Part shown: positions 10,013 to 26,990 of the stretch, in pieces
Position numbering within the stretch: position 1 is the stretch's first letter
How the letters are laid out: each line of letters starts with the position of its first letter
NCBI GenBank assembly: GCA_009103225.1
Contig: RHPI01003009.1
Span: forward strand, 539,354-603,353
Origin: Chlorokybus atmophyticus
Lineage: Eukaryota; Streptophyta; Chlorokybophyceae; Chlorokybales; Chlorokybaceae
Direction: 5' to 3'
Length of the DNA: 64,000 nucleotides
The notes under the pieces: generated by a model
Databases searched by the model: none
Told to the model about the DNA's origin: nothing
The model's input: only the letters and a program-made list of their open reading frames with translations
Program-made: the position numbers and the translations under genes

Positions 10013-12400
10013 CTAGTCATGCACTTGACCAGCGCTTTCAGAGTCCTGCACTTCAGCGACTCTCACATGTGCGTGCAACTCCAGGGCTTCCTCTTTGGCG
10101 TCTGTGAGATCCACATGGAGACCCTGCCACCACGCCAGTAAATCAACAACCTCAGACGGGACTGCTATTTGCACTTGTTGCAAAAGCGCCCTAGTAAGCT
10201 CTCACCTCTATCTCATATCGCATATCACATGCCTCCTGCTGAAGACTCAGCACATGTGCCTTCGCAAGTGTGTCTTGACGCTCCAGCTCAATTAGCCTGC
10301 CTTCCAGATACTTGGCACGCTCATTGGCAGCATACAAAGCCTGGCGAGTCTGTCTCTCACTGTTGTGCTGCTCCCTAAGTTCTGCGGCTAAGATGTTGGC
10401 ACGCGTTATGGCGTCCTCTTTGGTGACCCTCAGCAGCTGAGAGCACGACAAACAAAGCAATGAGTATTGCACACATGAGAGCATGTTGAGCCATCAACAA
10501 CACTCACCTCCGCGTCTCTTATACAGAACTCCAGCTCCGTCTGCATCCCTTGCAGCGAACCTTCACGCGCGGCCACAAGGCCTACAATTGACACATCAGC
10601 TCCTGTCTGCTCCCTGGCCAACAAATGCTGCCTCGCCGCCTTCTCCACACTGCAACTATCTGCAACTCTCACTTTGCGCAGCTCAGCATCCAGGGTGGCA
10701 CCATAAGCTTGCAAGCGTTTGCGCTCACTGACTGCCTCCTCAAAATCCCTAACACGGTTGAGACCCTCCCGCTCTCGTCTCAGTTTAAGAGCTGCAACAC
10801 TAGCTAATAGCTCCGTATTCTGATCAGCACAACTAGATACCCCTTGACTGCGCTGAGTGTGCTGTGGTTCTAGACCCTCCCCACTATTGCGCATCTGACA
10901 CTCACTCAACAACTACTATGCATGCTCATTGGCTTCTTCAGCAACAGCCAATGCACTCGCCATTCCATCTAGTTGCTGCAATAGCCCCACTCTCTCAGCT
11001 TCCCAAGCTGCCAAGACATCCTGCATATCACATAAGTCTCACAAACATGACCGGCTGCAATGCACATCGTGTATGCAATTGTCCTTGTGCGCACACTTTC
11101 TCCTATCCATTCGCTTCAACATCACATATCGCTCACTCTGGTGGCATGCGCTGAGTTGCATCGGCACACATGCATGCACATGTCACACCGCGCATACAAT
11201 AAACTAACCTGCACTGATGACAAGTTGTCCGCACAAGTTCACATTAAACACGGGCACACTCCCATCAGCCACATGAGAAGCTCCATAACCTCAGGCATAA
11301 CAGCCAATTTGGTTAAGTGTCTCAACAACACTACACAAAGGATAAGTGTAAGGGCGCACGTATTGCGCTCGCGGACCTCCGACATAGTTGACACTGCAAG
11401 GCACACCATTGTGTTGCGATCCGTAGAGCCCACTGGTGTCACCACTCTGGCTAGGCTGCGAGGGCTGGGAGGGTTGAACATTGCCATCATATGAGCGGGG
11501 CTGGTGACCACTAGGGAACCGACTGCCGAGTGGGACAGGACGACATCCACTACCGCCCATTCCAGCAAGGTTGACATTCTCTTGGTTGTCACTGCGCCCA
11601 TTCTGCACAACAGCCAGCGGTTCACCACCAGCTCACACCAAATGCTTGCCATGAAGTACTTATCCATGCCGACCAAACATAACACACACCACATATGCAC
11701 TGCCGATAGGAGGAGAGATGTATGAAACTGACGCACATCTCGCAGCCTCCTCCTGCAGTCCAACCGACCCTGGTAGACGCCACTCGGGGTGTATACCCTG
11801 CAGGACCACCACTTGCATGAATACCACACTCTAGAACACCACAAAGCACAGCCGCCTTGTGTACAGGTAATGAGCAAATGCATGCATGAATGTTAGATGG
11901 GGGTTGAAGGCAGTAGTTACAATAGTTACGTGTGGCTAGTATAGGTAGACCCCAGTGGTAAATAATCATTGCATAATAATGAGCTTGGTGAACAAGGCAT
12001 GTGTCATGCATGTTGCATGTATCATGATCACCTGCATTTTCTGTACACATACCGACTTAGACAACCCACACACACTCACCTGCAGCATATAAAGCGTGCG
12101 CCTGTCAGAACCAAGCCTTCAACACCGACCAGAGGTGGCCACAGCTATGAGAACCTCAATATCATTCAGACCATCCGATAGATTGAGGTCCACGCGCAGG
12201 GCTTGAATCACATCCTTCCGCTTAGCACGATACTGTTTGGCCGACGCAGCCTGCGCAACCCTTCGCTTCTTCTTAGCAGCCTCGTCACCAGGCGAGGAAG
12301 CCCTTTGCTCAGCATTGCGCGGTCTCCTGCCCCGCGCAGCATTGGCCTGCGAAGCATCACCCCCCCGGGCACCAAGCCCCTCACCTTCACCAGCCTACTC
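10013..12400 (-). CDS. Coiled-coil protein with a bZIP-like basic region
   Basis: A multi-exon minus-strand gene; three 3' exons are well defined. The last is 10,150-10,013 (46 codons, ending SESAGQVHD). Before it is 10,436-10,206 (77 codons, LLRVTKEDAITRANILAAEL...), and before that an exon ending at 10,508; all join in phase 0 with GTGAG donors. They encode a long charged coiled coil. Another coiled-coil block lies at about 11,015-10,940 (DVLAAWEAERVGLLQQL). A Q/S/G-rich block lies at 11,608-11,300. At 12,130-12,400 a basic stretch reads AAKKKRRVAQAASAKQYRAK, matching the bZIP pattern N-x2-[SA]-A-x2-Y-R except that Asn is Gln. Upstream exons, the start codon and the join from the basic block to the rest are not resolved (a TGA follows the basic block at about 12,122). 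If one gene, a bZIP-type regulator is possible but not shown. Confidence 0.55.
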
Positions 12401-12899
12401 CTCAGGCTGACTTCCCGGAAAGTCACCATCAAAATCTCCCCCCCCCACTACCCATCACCCGGCACGATGTCGCCGCTCACAGCAGCCTCCACGCGAACCA
12501 CACCACAGCCGCCCTCAATACCACGCCCAAGTTGCACGTGCAACAGCTACCTCCATATTGTCAAATATTCAAACTTCGCGCCTCTCCACACACACACACC
12601 GCTCAAAACGTCACCAACCACCGACACAAGCAATCATCAACGATCCATGTCAGCCCACAATGACGCCGACAGTAGTCGACCCATGCGTACCATCAACCTG
12701 CTCTGACCACTTGCAATGACGGCAACAGCAGCTGACACAACTCACCGCAGTTAGCGCAACATCATGAAAATTGAAACAATCGAAACCCCTCGGGACCCTT
12801 GACTGAGCTGGGAAAGCGCCGCGCGCACACACCGGACAACCTGGGTTCAAGTTCGGCTGCACGCCACAAGTGTTGCTTGACTAAGCTTTTCGAAATGCC

Positions 12900-14033
12900 G
12901 CGCGCCGAGCGTGCGAGTTAATGGAACTCGCATACCTTGAAAAGTGCGCCATCAGCAATTTCACTTAAAATCCGGCGATTTTTTCATGATATCAAGCCCG
13001 TCAAATCAGTCCCAATTCTCTTTAAAAAGTGTCCCCCCGGATGGTGCAACACGCCAGGAGTTCTCTCAGCATCTTTTATGCGAAATATGGGTTTGCTATT
13101 GATCTTGACTGCCATGCTGATTAGGATTTGTACTGCATACCAAACACACGGTTGCCTGCATGCACGCAAAATGATACTTGCATATGCAATAATATGAACT
13201 ATCCAAGTGCATGCAAAGCGCACCACAGACAATGACACTCAGCATAGGCAAGCAAAACAGCGTAGGCCAACATACAAGGCAAGCTAGGCAAGGCGGGGAA
13301 TGAAATTAAGACAGGGGCAATGCAATTCATGTGCCGTAGTCAAGTGAATGGTAAGGGCGGGGATGAGGGCGGAGTAGGGAGCAGGGCAGGGCAAGCAAAG
13401 TAGCGGCAATGGTGAACCACCTGTGGCCATGCGCCAGGCGTTAGAGGACCCCAGAAGAGCTTGTACAGCAGCAATAGCATCAGCAAGGCGAGGGCGAGGG
13501 CGAGGGGGAGGGTGAGGGCGTGGGTGCAACATCCAAGTCCATGCACTTGCACAAGTTAATAGTCTGAAGACCGTACACGGTCGCTCGCTGTGATGGTCCC
13601 ACCTTCGTATGGTGGTTAACATTAGGTGAGCTATTTGTGTATGCTTCTAAGATGAATGCGACACGCCTCACCCTTTACTGTTGCATGTCAGAATACAAGA
13701 ATGGAGCATTCAAGTCGCCTGCATGGATCAGCCTTTTGCATTTTTGTCAACGCGTACACGCACATGCACAAGCACTCTTGCACACATATGCATCATATTG
13801 CCAATAGGGTGAAGCGTGTCAAAGAGACAGACTGCGTGCCGGTGAAGAGGCTTGTGTGTAGCCTCTTCTACATTCACAAACTATAGGCGCTTGTCACTTG
13901 CAGTCACACCGCTCCTTCTCAGGCTCCTCGTCCTCCTCCACGGCCACCACCGCCGCCGCCCACGACACACTAACATACAGGTTGAGGGCAACAATAACCA
14001 ATCTCGCGGAGGCATGTGCAGGCGGTGGGTGCC
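12900..14033. other. Intergenic stretch between divergent genes
   Basis: No convincing coding frame. It includes a purine-rich GGCGAG/GAGGGC run at about 13,485-13,520. Divergent promoters for the minus-strand coiled-coil gene and the plus-strand gene at 14,034 could lie here. Confidence 0.4.
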
Positions 14034-15063
14034 ATGGAGCCGGCGGCGCAGGGGGACGGCGGCGGCGGGGGAGTGAGCAATGCGCCTCCGTCTGTGACAG
14101 CCACGATGGAAAAGCAGCTGCGCTCAGAGTTGGAGGACTGCTTCCTCAAGAAGTAAGCGCCGCTGACTGGCTGGCTGACCAGGCGGGCCGGCTGGACCTT
14201 TCGTAATCGCTATTGTTGCTGCTACTGTGGTCGTAATTATTGGTGCTGCTGTTGTCGATGCTCATTGTGCTGGCGGCGTCTTGCGATTGTTGTCAGCACT
14301 CCCATGGTTCTGTTTGTCGCCGTTGTTGCTCAAGTAGCTGCATGAAGGCTAGGCATTGCCACAGAGTACACAACCAGTCACACATACCTTGATTGCCGTT
14401 CTACTTCCGGTTCCTCAATGTATGCTTAATTGCATGCGTTTGTGTAAAGAAAGCACCCTTAAGCAACAGTCAGCTGGAGGAAGAAAGACAGCCCAAACTT
14501 TCAAATCGCCTGGATGGTTGTTCCCATCTGTGGTCATCCGTACTTGTTGCTGACTACAAACTGCATTTGTGCTGCAGCAGCTCATGGGCGTGTTGTGCTA
14601 TCGGCGTGTTGCTCGCGGTGCCGATAGGCATTCGCCAGCGCTCACTGCTTCCGCTTGTGTTTCTGGGCGGTGGCGGCACTCTCCTTGACTTGGCTGTCGG
14701 TAAGCCCAAGGCTCTGCTGCACTCTGTTGAGATTGTTTCACCCACAGGCTGGAGCAGCGCATGCAAGTGCACCTCTTGGAAATTGTGCAATCACAAGTTA
14801 CCATATTAGTTGTAAAGCATGCCTCCGTTGCTACTCTGCGCAGAAGGGTTCCTACAACGCTCTCAGACTGTGCAGTAAATGTGGGCTAATCTTAGCTACA
14901 AGATTGCATGTGCAAGTACACAAAACATCATTAGAGCGACATATTCGCAGGTTACAAGCGCTGCTCTACTCAGCGTGAAGCCCTGAACGCATTCCTTGAG
15001 GCACAAAAACAGGGCACAGCACAAAGTGGTGTGGCGACGACAGAAGAAAATCTGCAAGACTAG
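14034..15063 (+). CDS. Small 103-residue hypothetical protein, four exons
   Basis: Exons 14,034-14,152, 14,748-14,796, 14,844-14,874 and 14,951-15,063 join in phase (312 bases, 104 codons) with GT-AG borders, including a 31-base microexon. The protein starts MEPAAQGDGGGGG, has a helical stretch KQLRSELEDCFLKKLEQRMQ, then cysteines (LRLCSYKRCS), and ends TTEENLQD. I do not recognise the family. The three cysteines are not clearly a twin Cx9C motif. The consistent phases support the model; the microexon is the weakest part. Confidence 0.6.
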
Positions 15064-15712
15064 ATTCCATCAAGCTTCAATGATACAAGTTTGCAACTGG
15101 TCTGCATCGCGCAGACTGCATGGCAAGATGCCTGAGAACAAGGTGCAACACAGTTTGATCCAAGCAGCGTTTGGCTCAATGTTCAATGTGCTTTTCGCAT
15201 GCTGTTTGGACTGATGACAGGCTTGCATTGAGCAGGCTTTACCTTGACTGAAGGGTTTTATGCCTGATGCAGTTCTGAGACATGCCGCAGCGGGAGTGGC
15301 TGCGTGTGGTTGAAATCTTTCTAGGCCCATGTGCAAGATGGGGTGCCACCAACCTTAACTGATGCTAGCAACACTTCACACAGTGTCCAAGTGCCACTAA
15401 CTGCTGCAAGAATTGCTGCAAGCATGGTAACCACAGCAAGCTGTCAACTGTATGGAACATATACTAAGTATACATACAACGTGGCGTATGTATATTATCT
15501 GCGTGTGCAAGCACTCATGCGCATGCAGTCCACACGCACAGCGGCACAGCGAGGCAGCAGGCAGCAGTTTGTTACCAGAGGCGCAGGGGTGTGATGCTGC
15601 AAAAGTTGAGTTCACCGTTTGTGGTAGCCTTGCACTACACAACGCCCATGCATGGTGAAGCAATGCAGCTTCAATGTGCACACCTGTGGAAGTGACACCT
15701 CAAACTGAGCGG

Positions 15713-17030
15713 TTAGCTGTGCCTGGGCGTCGATGTTCTCATCTCCGCATCCTCACCGTCATCCTCATAATCATCTTCGTCGTCCTCTCCGTCTTCATCG
15801 CTCACATCCGAATCACCATCCGCAGCTGTCCAACTGTTTCCTTCTGCATGTACTAGTCTGCCAGGTGGCAGAGGAGGCCTGCCGATACTTGGCATGCCTT
15901 CTGCAACTTCCTGTGCTCTATCGACTTGCTCTTGACGCAAACGTGCAGACTCCGCCACGGTTATGCTGGCCACCATACGCGGAACAGAGCCTGCTGCCCG
16001 CACCGCAGCGTTGGCAGTAGACATTGCATGATGGACACCAATTTCCTGCATAGAGCTCATATTGCGTGAGACAAGGGGTAAATTATTGTGCATGTGGCTC
16101 ACAAGACAATGTTCTGCACCCCACGTTGCAAGTCTGCCCACCTGAGCTTGTTGCATGACTGCATCTGCTGGACCTTGTCGACTGCGTTGCACTGGGTCCA
16201 ATGGCTCCAACGTGCCGTGTCGCAACCGAATGCCCTGTTTTGCAAAGTGACGCTCGCGTGCCGATTGTATGGGCAGTTCCACCAGAGCTCTTTGTCGCAG
16301 CTGCACTGAGGCTGCTGTGCTGCTTATTGTGACTTCCTGCAACGCTGATGCCAGGCTGCTTGTCGCTGAAGCCTCAACAGCACGGCGCAGCTCAGCAATC
16401 CTTTGCTCGATCTACCATGCCCCATGCAACTTAGCAAACACACTACCAGCCATGCAACATGGCACGACTAGGAGTGGCCAACTGACCTTCCTGCCATCAT
16501 CAGGAACGCGTAGCTGCCCTGACCTTACTTGCTCTAACAGTTTCAGCTGTTGTGAGAGCAGTGACTCGGCGCTGGCGGAAGCACGTCTGCTCGATGCGAG
16601 TTCTTTGGCGGCCGCCATGCATGCAGTCAATGTGGGTAGCTCGTTGCAGTATCACAAGTCGTCATATGACACATGCTTTTTTACTTTGCACCCTGGTGAG
16701 TTCGGATCTTCCGCACCACAACAGTCGAAGAACTTTGCAGGCCAGCCTTCAGCGTCCTCGCACTCGTAATACTTCTTGCCTTCAGGATGGTACCGGCAAA
16801 CGTACATTCCAGGATGAATTCTGCATACCATGAGACCAGATATAGGTGACCAACATTGTTTTCTTACGCCCCGCAACAGATGGCCTTAAAGCGCAGCTAT
16901 TTCGATCACTCCCGCTTGCTGAACGTTACAGACTTGCATGTTACCTGCAAACGCCGTTAGAGTTGCTGCTATCAGAGTAGTGGGTCTTGCATTGACGACA
17001 AATCTTAGTGTCAGCGCCAGTGCTTGCCAT
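15713..17030 (-). CDS. Zinc-binding N-terminal domain protein with acidic C terminus; in-frame TGA
   Basis: Exons 17,030-16,945, 16,820-16,487 and 16,411-15,713 join in phase (373 codons). The first exon and start of the second give KICRQCKTHYS...GVCRIHPGMYV, then CRYHPEGKKYYEC and WPAKFFDCCG...PGCKVKKHV. This C-x2-C / C-x-HPG / CC / GC-H spacing resembles CHORD-like zinc modules. A basic helical region follows (QQLKLLEQVRSG, QLRQRALVELP), then an acidic tail (DSDVSDEDGEDDEDDYED). Oddity: an in-frame TGA at 16,654-16,652 interrupts exon 2 (DDL*YCNEL), although the frame is coding on both sides. A 45-base in-phase intron (GTAAAA...ACGAG) would remove it but would also remove the last motif residues. 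Role unknown. Confidence 0.65.
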
Positions 17031-18001
17031 GTCTGCATTGCCCACGCGACTTGTATGTCGACAACAGAAAAACGCCAGGCAAGTGATTATTTGCAGCCCA
17101 GCTGGTCGCACAAAGGCATGCAGTTTGGGGTTTGAGGGTGGCAGGCTAAAGTAGGGAAAGAGGATGGCAAACAACAGGCATTTGCAGTGAGCGACGAAAC
17201 AGACTGATTCTGCGGAAGAAAGTTTACAACATTACAAGAATTGAACAATAAATGTTGTAATCAACGCACAGCTGACTACGTGTGTATAGATGAGCTTGCT
17301 GCACATGCACAATCGCTAAACGGCAAAACACGTTACCCGTTAGCCAGCCCTCATGTTAGCTGAATTTCCCATAGCGTGCGGAAACGCTTGCTCAAGCACA
17401 CAGCGCACCCTACGAGACTACCTCCTCGACGTAGACGCTACCACCAACGCCACCACCAACACTGCCGCCGCTGCCGCCACCACCAGTCAGGCCTTCCGCC
17501 GGCCAAGGGAATTATTCAACGCTGCCGTCCTTGAAACCCCGGTAGCCACTTGTTTAGAGGATTCGAGGCAAACCACGTTACATTGTAAGGAACTCGTCGC
17601 TTTCGGGGCGTTCTGTCGGGGCGCGGCTTTCCCGCCAATTTGCTGGCTTCTTGGGGATGAACCCCAGTCCTCAATATTTCTCCAGGACTGAGTGCCCCAG
17701 TGGCTTGGCTTTGCTGCCTGCTTTGCCTGCCGTCTCTGCTGTTTGCTCCGCTCGCTGCTCTTCTCTGCGGTTGCCTTGCCTTTTGGGCAGGCTTGGCCTG
17801 GTTGTTTTGGGGGTCAAAACCCTAGCTGGGAGGCGTGGTGCGTTGTCAGCGGCGGTAGGCGGCGCTGGTCTGGCCTTGCAAGGCGTTGCTAGGGGTGCTG
17901 TTGGTTGGATCGGTCTGTCTTTGCTCATGTGGCGTGGTTGGTGAGGAGTGAGGCGGCCTTACGCACTGATCTCTCTTGACGCTAGAACTGGGTTGGTCAG
18001 G
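17031..18001. promoter_or_regulatory. Intergenic region shared by divergent genes
   Basis: It lies between the minus-strand zinc protein start (17,030) and the plus-strand chromatin gene start (18,002). It contains a run of GCC/ACC-rich repeats at 17,440-17,500 and GC-rich sequence upstream of 18,002. No clear TATA box or ORF with domain content. Shared promoter function is inferred from position only. Confidence 0.4.
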
Positions 18002-22862
<4,861 letters not shown>

Positions 22863-23193
22863 GTTCAAACCAAGATCATCCAAGTCAACTTGGCTCAACT
22901 CACTCTTGGCTTTCTGCCCGCTTGGTCACTAGCGACACATCGCTCTTGCAAATGCCATGTACCATCATGATGTTTGCAAACAATCCCCATCATCCCAGAT
23001 TATTCAGCCACTGGAACACTGGACAGCTTGATGGCAAGTGAGCAATTGTGCGCAATTAAACACAATGCAAGGTGCATGGCATTAGAGAACTGCCTTTGAG
23101 TCCAGTGTCAGTGCAAGCTGACACCTGGCATGCTTCTTCTTTCTTTGCATCAAACATACCATCTCACTAGCATACAACGCATGCAGGATATAT

Positions 23194-26100
23194 CTAATCT
23201 CGTTTGTGCAAAGTTTTTGCATAATTTAGTGCGTGCCGTAAGAACCGTTGCCGGCTTCTGTCGCCAAAAGCACGGTAAAGCGCAAGCAAGCGAGCGTCGG
23301 CAGCAAGCGCCAGGCTCACAAGCTGGTCTTCTTCTGTGTCTGACATCCAGTGTGCGTCCTTGGCTTCTGGGGGCGGTGCCAGGGCTGTGCTTGACAATAC
23401 TGCTGTTGCGGTAGCGTTAAGGAGGGTGTCGAACGCCTTTTCAGCACCATTGACGTCCCTCCGCGCGGGCTGTGTGTGGTTCGCATCAAGCATCTCTTGC
23501 TCCACATGCAGCTCTGCTAGTAAGGTAAGTAAGCCCTCAACTTGTAGTTGATCTTGACCTGCACATACACATTGATGAGGTGGTGTCCGTGCTACAACTT
23601 TGTAACAACAACAGGGCTTTGGCGAACAGAGTGTTTGCTGCGTGCTGAGAAGGGGCAAGGACTTCGCTGCCAGGGACATGCTTGCACGACCAGCACAGCA
23701 ACTCACCAACTGCCGTTTTGGAGCTGGACTGCTGCTTTGAGTTGCTGGACCGGCGCGGGATAGGTGTGATACTTTCTGACACGCGCGCGAACACCAACCA
23801 GGCATTGTCAGGCAGCGTGTTCACCTCTTTGGCAGTGGTGAGGGGCTCCTACAACAAGCAGCATATCACTCACATGCCTCAACAGAATGACATGACTACA
23901 ACACGCCATCTGCTTTGTTCAACTATAACCAGCCTACTGCTACTGCATCTACACAGATGGCCACCATCATGACTGCGCGACACATAAGAATGATCACAAC
24001 ACGCAAAACTGTATGCCTTGACTTTGCAGAACTTACATAGAAGGTTGTTCCTCCAAAGGACACCCAATGAGAAAGCTGCACCACTTCTGAAGCGCGTCGC
24101 AATTTAAACTCCGTAGCAACTGCATTCTTCAATGCTGCCTGTGTGCACATGCAGCGTTATGATCTTCAGATCATAACACATGCATGGACGCAGAAACATA
24201 TGGACGCTCCTTAAATGTGTGCGCGCACGCACTCCCACATGCATACAGACTCGCATTCACACTTGTGCTTGATGCATGTGTCATGCTTGTGGCATACAGC
24301 ACTTGCATTTCCTGCACACACGTGCACGCACATGCAGGACCCATGCTTACCAGGCCAGGGCGCCTGATGGTGACGCTTTTCATCTTGCCGTCAGGAACAT
24401 CGGACACGCCTTTCTCATTGTCACCAAGCTGCCATTCCACAATGCGAAAAGTCTTCCCAAACACAAACGTGCGCCAATAAAGCGCCGCAACACTCGCGCC
24501 GCCCAATGTCCGCCATGTCGTGTCCACGCTCTGCCCAATTGTGCCAGCAAGCCCAGCCACACCCACCGCACTCGACACAGCACCTAAGCAAACAAGCGGT
24601 TGTCGAACTAAAACAACTGCAAGGAACTGCGTCATAACATCACAACCACTGCGGTAAGTAAACCAAAGCATACTCAATCAACCAGCTAAGCAAGCAACGC
24701 CACAGGCTGTTTGAGGAGAAAGTTGTACCATAACAGCAGAGCTTTTGTGTACCTGATGAAGCGGCTCCAAAGCCAATGGAGCCCCCGAGCTTGGCGGCGA
24801 GGCCGAGAGTGCCCGCAGCGCCGGCAGTGCCAGCAAGATAAGAGTAGAAGGGGCTCATTGGGCTCTGGCTGAGGTGTTGCGCGACGGCTGCGGACACGGG
24901 GTTGTTGTTCACTGAGCTTGGAGATGGGCTGGCACTTGGCATGGAAAAGGTGGAGGGGGAGGAGTGGGGCGTCAGAAACAAGTGGATAACAACCCAGGCA
25001 ATGGCCAGCGGAGACACTGTAATGAGCAGCTGCAGCACAACAGCTCGCAGCCGCCTTCGCTGCTCCTTCGCAGCAGCTTCCTGCCCAAACAACTTACTCA
25101 ACGCAAACCTTGAAGCACGTAAGGTTGGTACAGCTTTACTGCTGCACTAGTGTATGTATACATGGAGAGGGCTTTTAGTACAAAATGTTACTGGTTCAAT
25201 TCAGCAGCTAAGCCAGTACGAGTGCAACACTGTGGTGCACGTCAAGCGCATGCCATCATTTCATGTGACATGTCAACACTCTAACACCGACAAGCAGATC
25301 GCTGCTGCCATGCAGGCAAAAAGCTCAGTGCAAATTGTACATTTGTTCACTGCATGAACATCCGGCTGCTTGGCCTTGGCCAGCTGGCATACCTGTGACG
25401 CCTCAGGTTCATCAGGGGGCACAAAGGTGGTTTCCAGCAGGCCGCCTTTGGGCAGACCAAGAGCACGCTTCCACCACCATCGGCTCTCTTCCACTGTACA
25501 CTCCTCATCGACACAGTTCATAAACGTGGATTCATCATCCACATCCCCGGAATCGCCACTGGTAGTTAGCAACTGTGATCTGTACTCCTAAAAGAGGATA
25601 GCTGTGATAAGTACGCACTGTACTACCAACAGTGATGGACTTGCCATGTAGCTTGTACAATAACAGTAATGTTGCACTCATACGTGTATTTGCGCGCATG
25701 CAGCACACCACAACAAGCAGTACCTCGCTGGACATATTGTGTATAGCATGTTCGATTGCAGCATGCCGGCGCTCGCGTGCATTTGTAACCTGCGTAGCCG
25801 CTCCCTTATGTCCGTCATGACCACTGGTGCTTGTGCCGTTGCTGCTGCTTTGAACATGGGTGTTACTTGTTGATGGTGATGCTATGTTTGCTGAGTTGTC
25901 CGCATGCGAGTCCACCAACATATCCTCCTCCACCTCGATATGTACGTGCGTGCCATTGCTGCTGCCATGCGCATTGCACACTCGCAACCTCAACCTTTGC
26001 CTTTGCGTGTTTGTCCTGTGCCTGCTCTTCCAGCTTGGATGCCGAAGCGAGCGATGCTCACTCACAGACCGCGCAAACCCTCGAGGATGGACTACGCATG

Positions 26101-26720
26101 CTCGTCCCAGCCACTGGCTGTGGCTGATGCTTAGCGCATCCAATGCCATCAGCTGGCAAGCTAGCAAGCATAGACTCCGCGACCCCAGCAGCAGGAGAAG
26201 GTACCATCAAACTGGGGGCGTCAAACTGCATCGCTTTCCTTGTGAACCATCAGCATCTTGTGGGGAGGGACTCACCAGCTCCCTATGCAGTGCACTACCT
26301 GCACATCCGGTGTGTCACTTGCTGATGTTAGGTACAACAAGTACCTTGCAGCATTGGCCATTGAAAAGCACAGCTGCTACTACTTGGATCCCATCATCTG
26401 ATGGACCAAATGTACTGGCAGTGCTAATCAGCGCTACAAGTTGTCCAACAAACAATGGACTCACTACAGGGTAATATGGTGCTTGCAAGTGGACTGGCTT
26501 GCGCTGTAATCATGGCGAATTGAGCTGAACGAGGGAACACAGCTACCAAGAAGGCATTACAGTTCAAAAACAAACAATCGCGAGAACAAACCAGCTCAAC
26601 GGCAGCGCCATTGCCACCCGACAGCTGACAAGCTGACAATGCCAAAGTCATACCTGCCACTGCCACAGCCAAGGCCCCAACGAGCAGCTGAAGATCCGAG
26701 GTAAACTGCTTATCCACCGT
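23194..26720 (-). CDS. Probable plastid-targeted membrane protein of unknown function
   Basis: Well-phased exons are 25587-25393, one ending at 24753, 24583-24351, 24138-24037, 23848-23707 and 23558-23194 (stop). Before them an exon ends at 25,724. Upstream blocks at 26,720-26,654 and 26,463-26,345 (DLQLLVGALAVAVA, SPLFVGQLVALISTASTFG) and 26,225-26,066 also join in phase and probably belong. The N-terminal region is Arg/Ser-rich, with RLRLRVCNA resembling a transit-peptide cleavage area. Later come a hydrophobic helix (VVLQLLITVSPLAIAWVVIH), a Gly/Ala-rich hydrophobic region (YLAGTAGAAGTLGLAAKLGG, VGVAGLAGTIGQ), a soluble part (RIVEWQLGDNEKG, VQLSHWVSFGG) and a helical C terminus (ALNYAKTLHKRD). 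The 5' end and the exon start near 25,100 are unresolved. Two separate genes are possible, split near 26,150. No family recognised. Confidence 0.6.
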
Positions 26721-26990
26721 TGCACAAGAAAGCAGCTGTGTACGGCTACGCCCTTGATTCGCCTTACTGCCTGTGCGCCTTGACAGGGTTCTCCTCCGCC
26801 ACCGCCGCTCTGCAGTGTGTGCCGTTCGCCACTGGACACGTCAGACCGACCCTTGGAGGCAAGCCGCGGTCAGACACGCAACGCGGTTACGTCACATGCG
26901 CTGCAGACCTGCCCCACGCGTGTTACGCTCGTGTGGAGAAAGAAAACATCTCGGGTGACAGTGGGGCGTTCATGACCATGGCATAAATGG

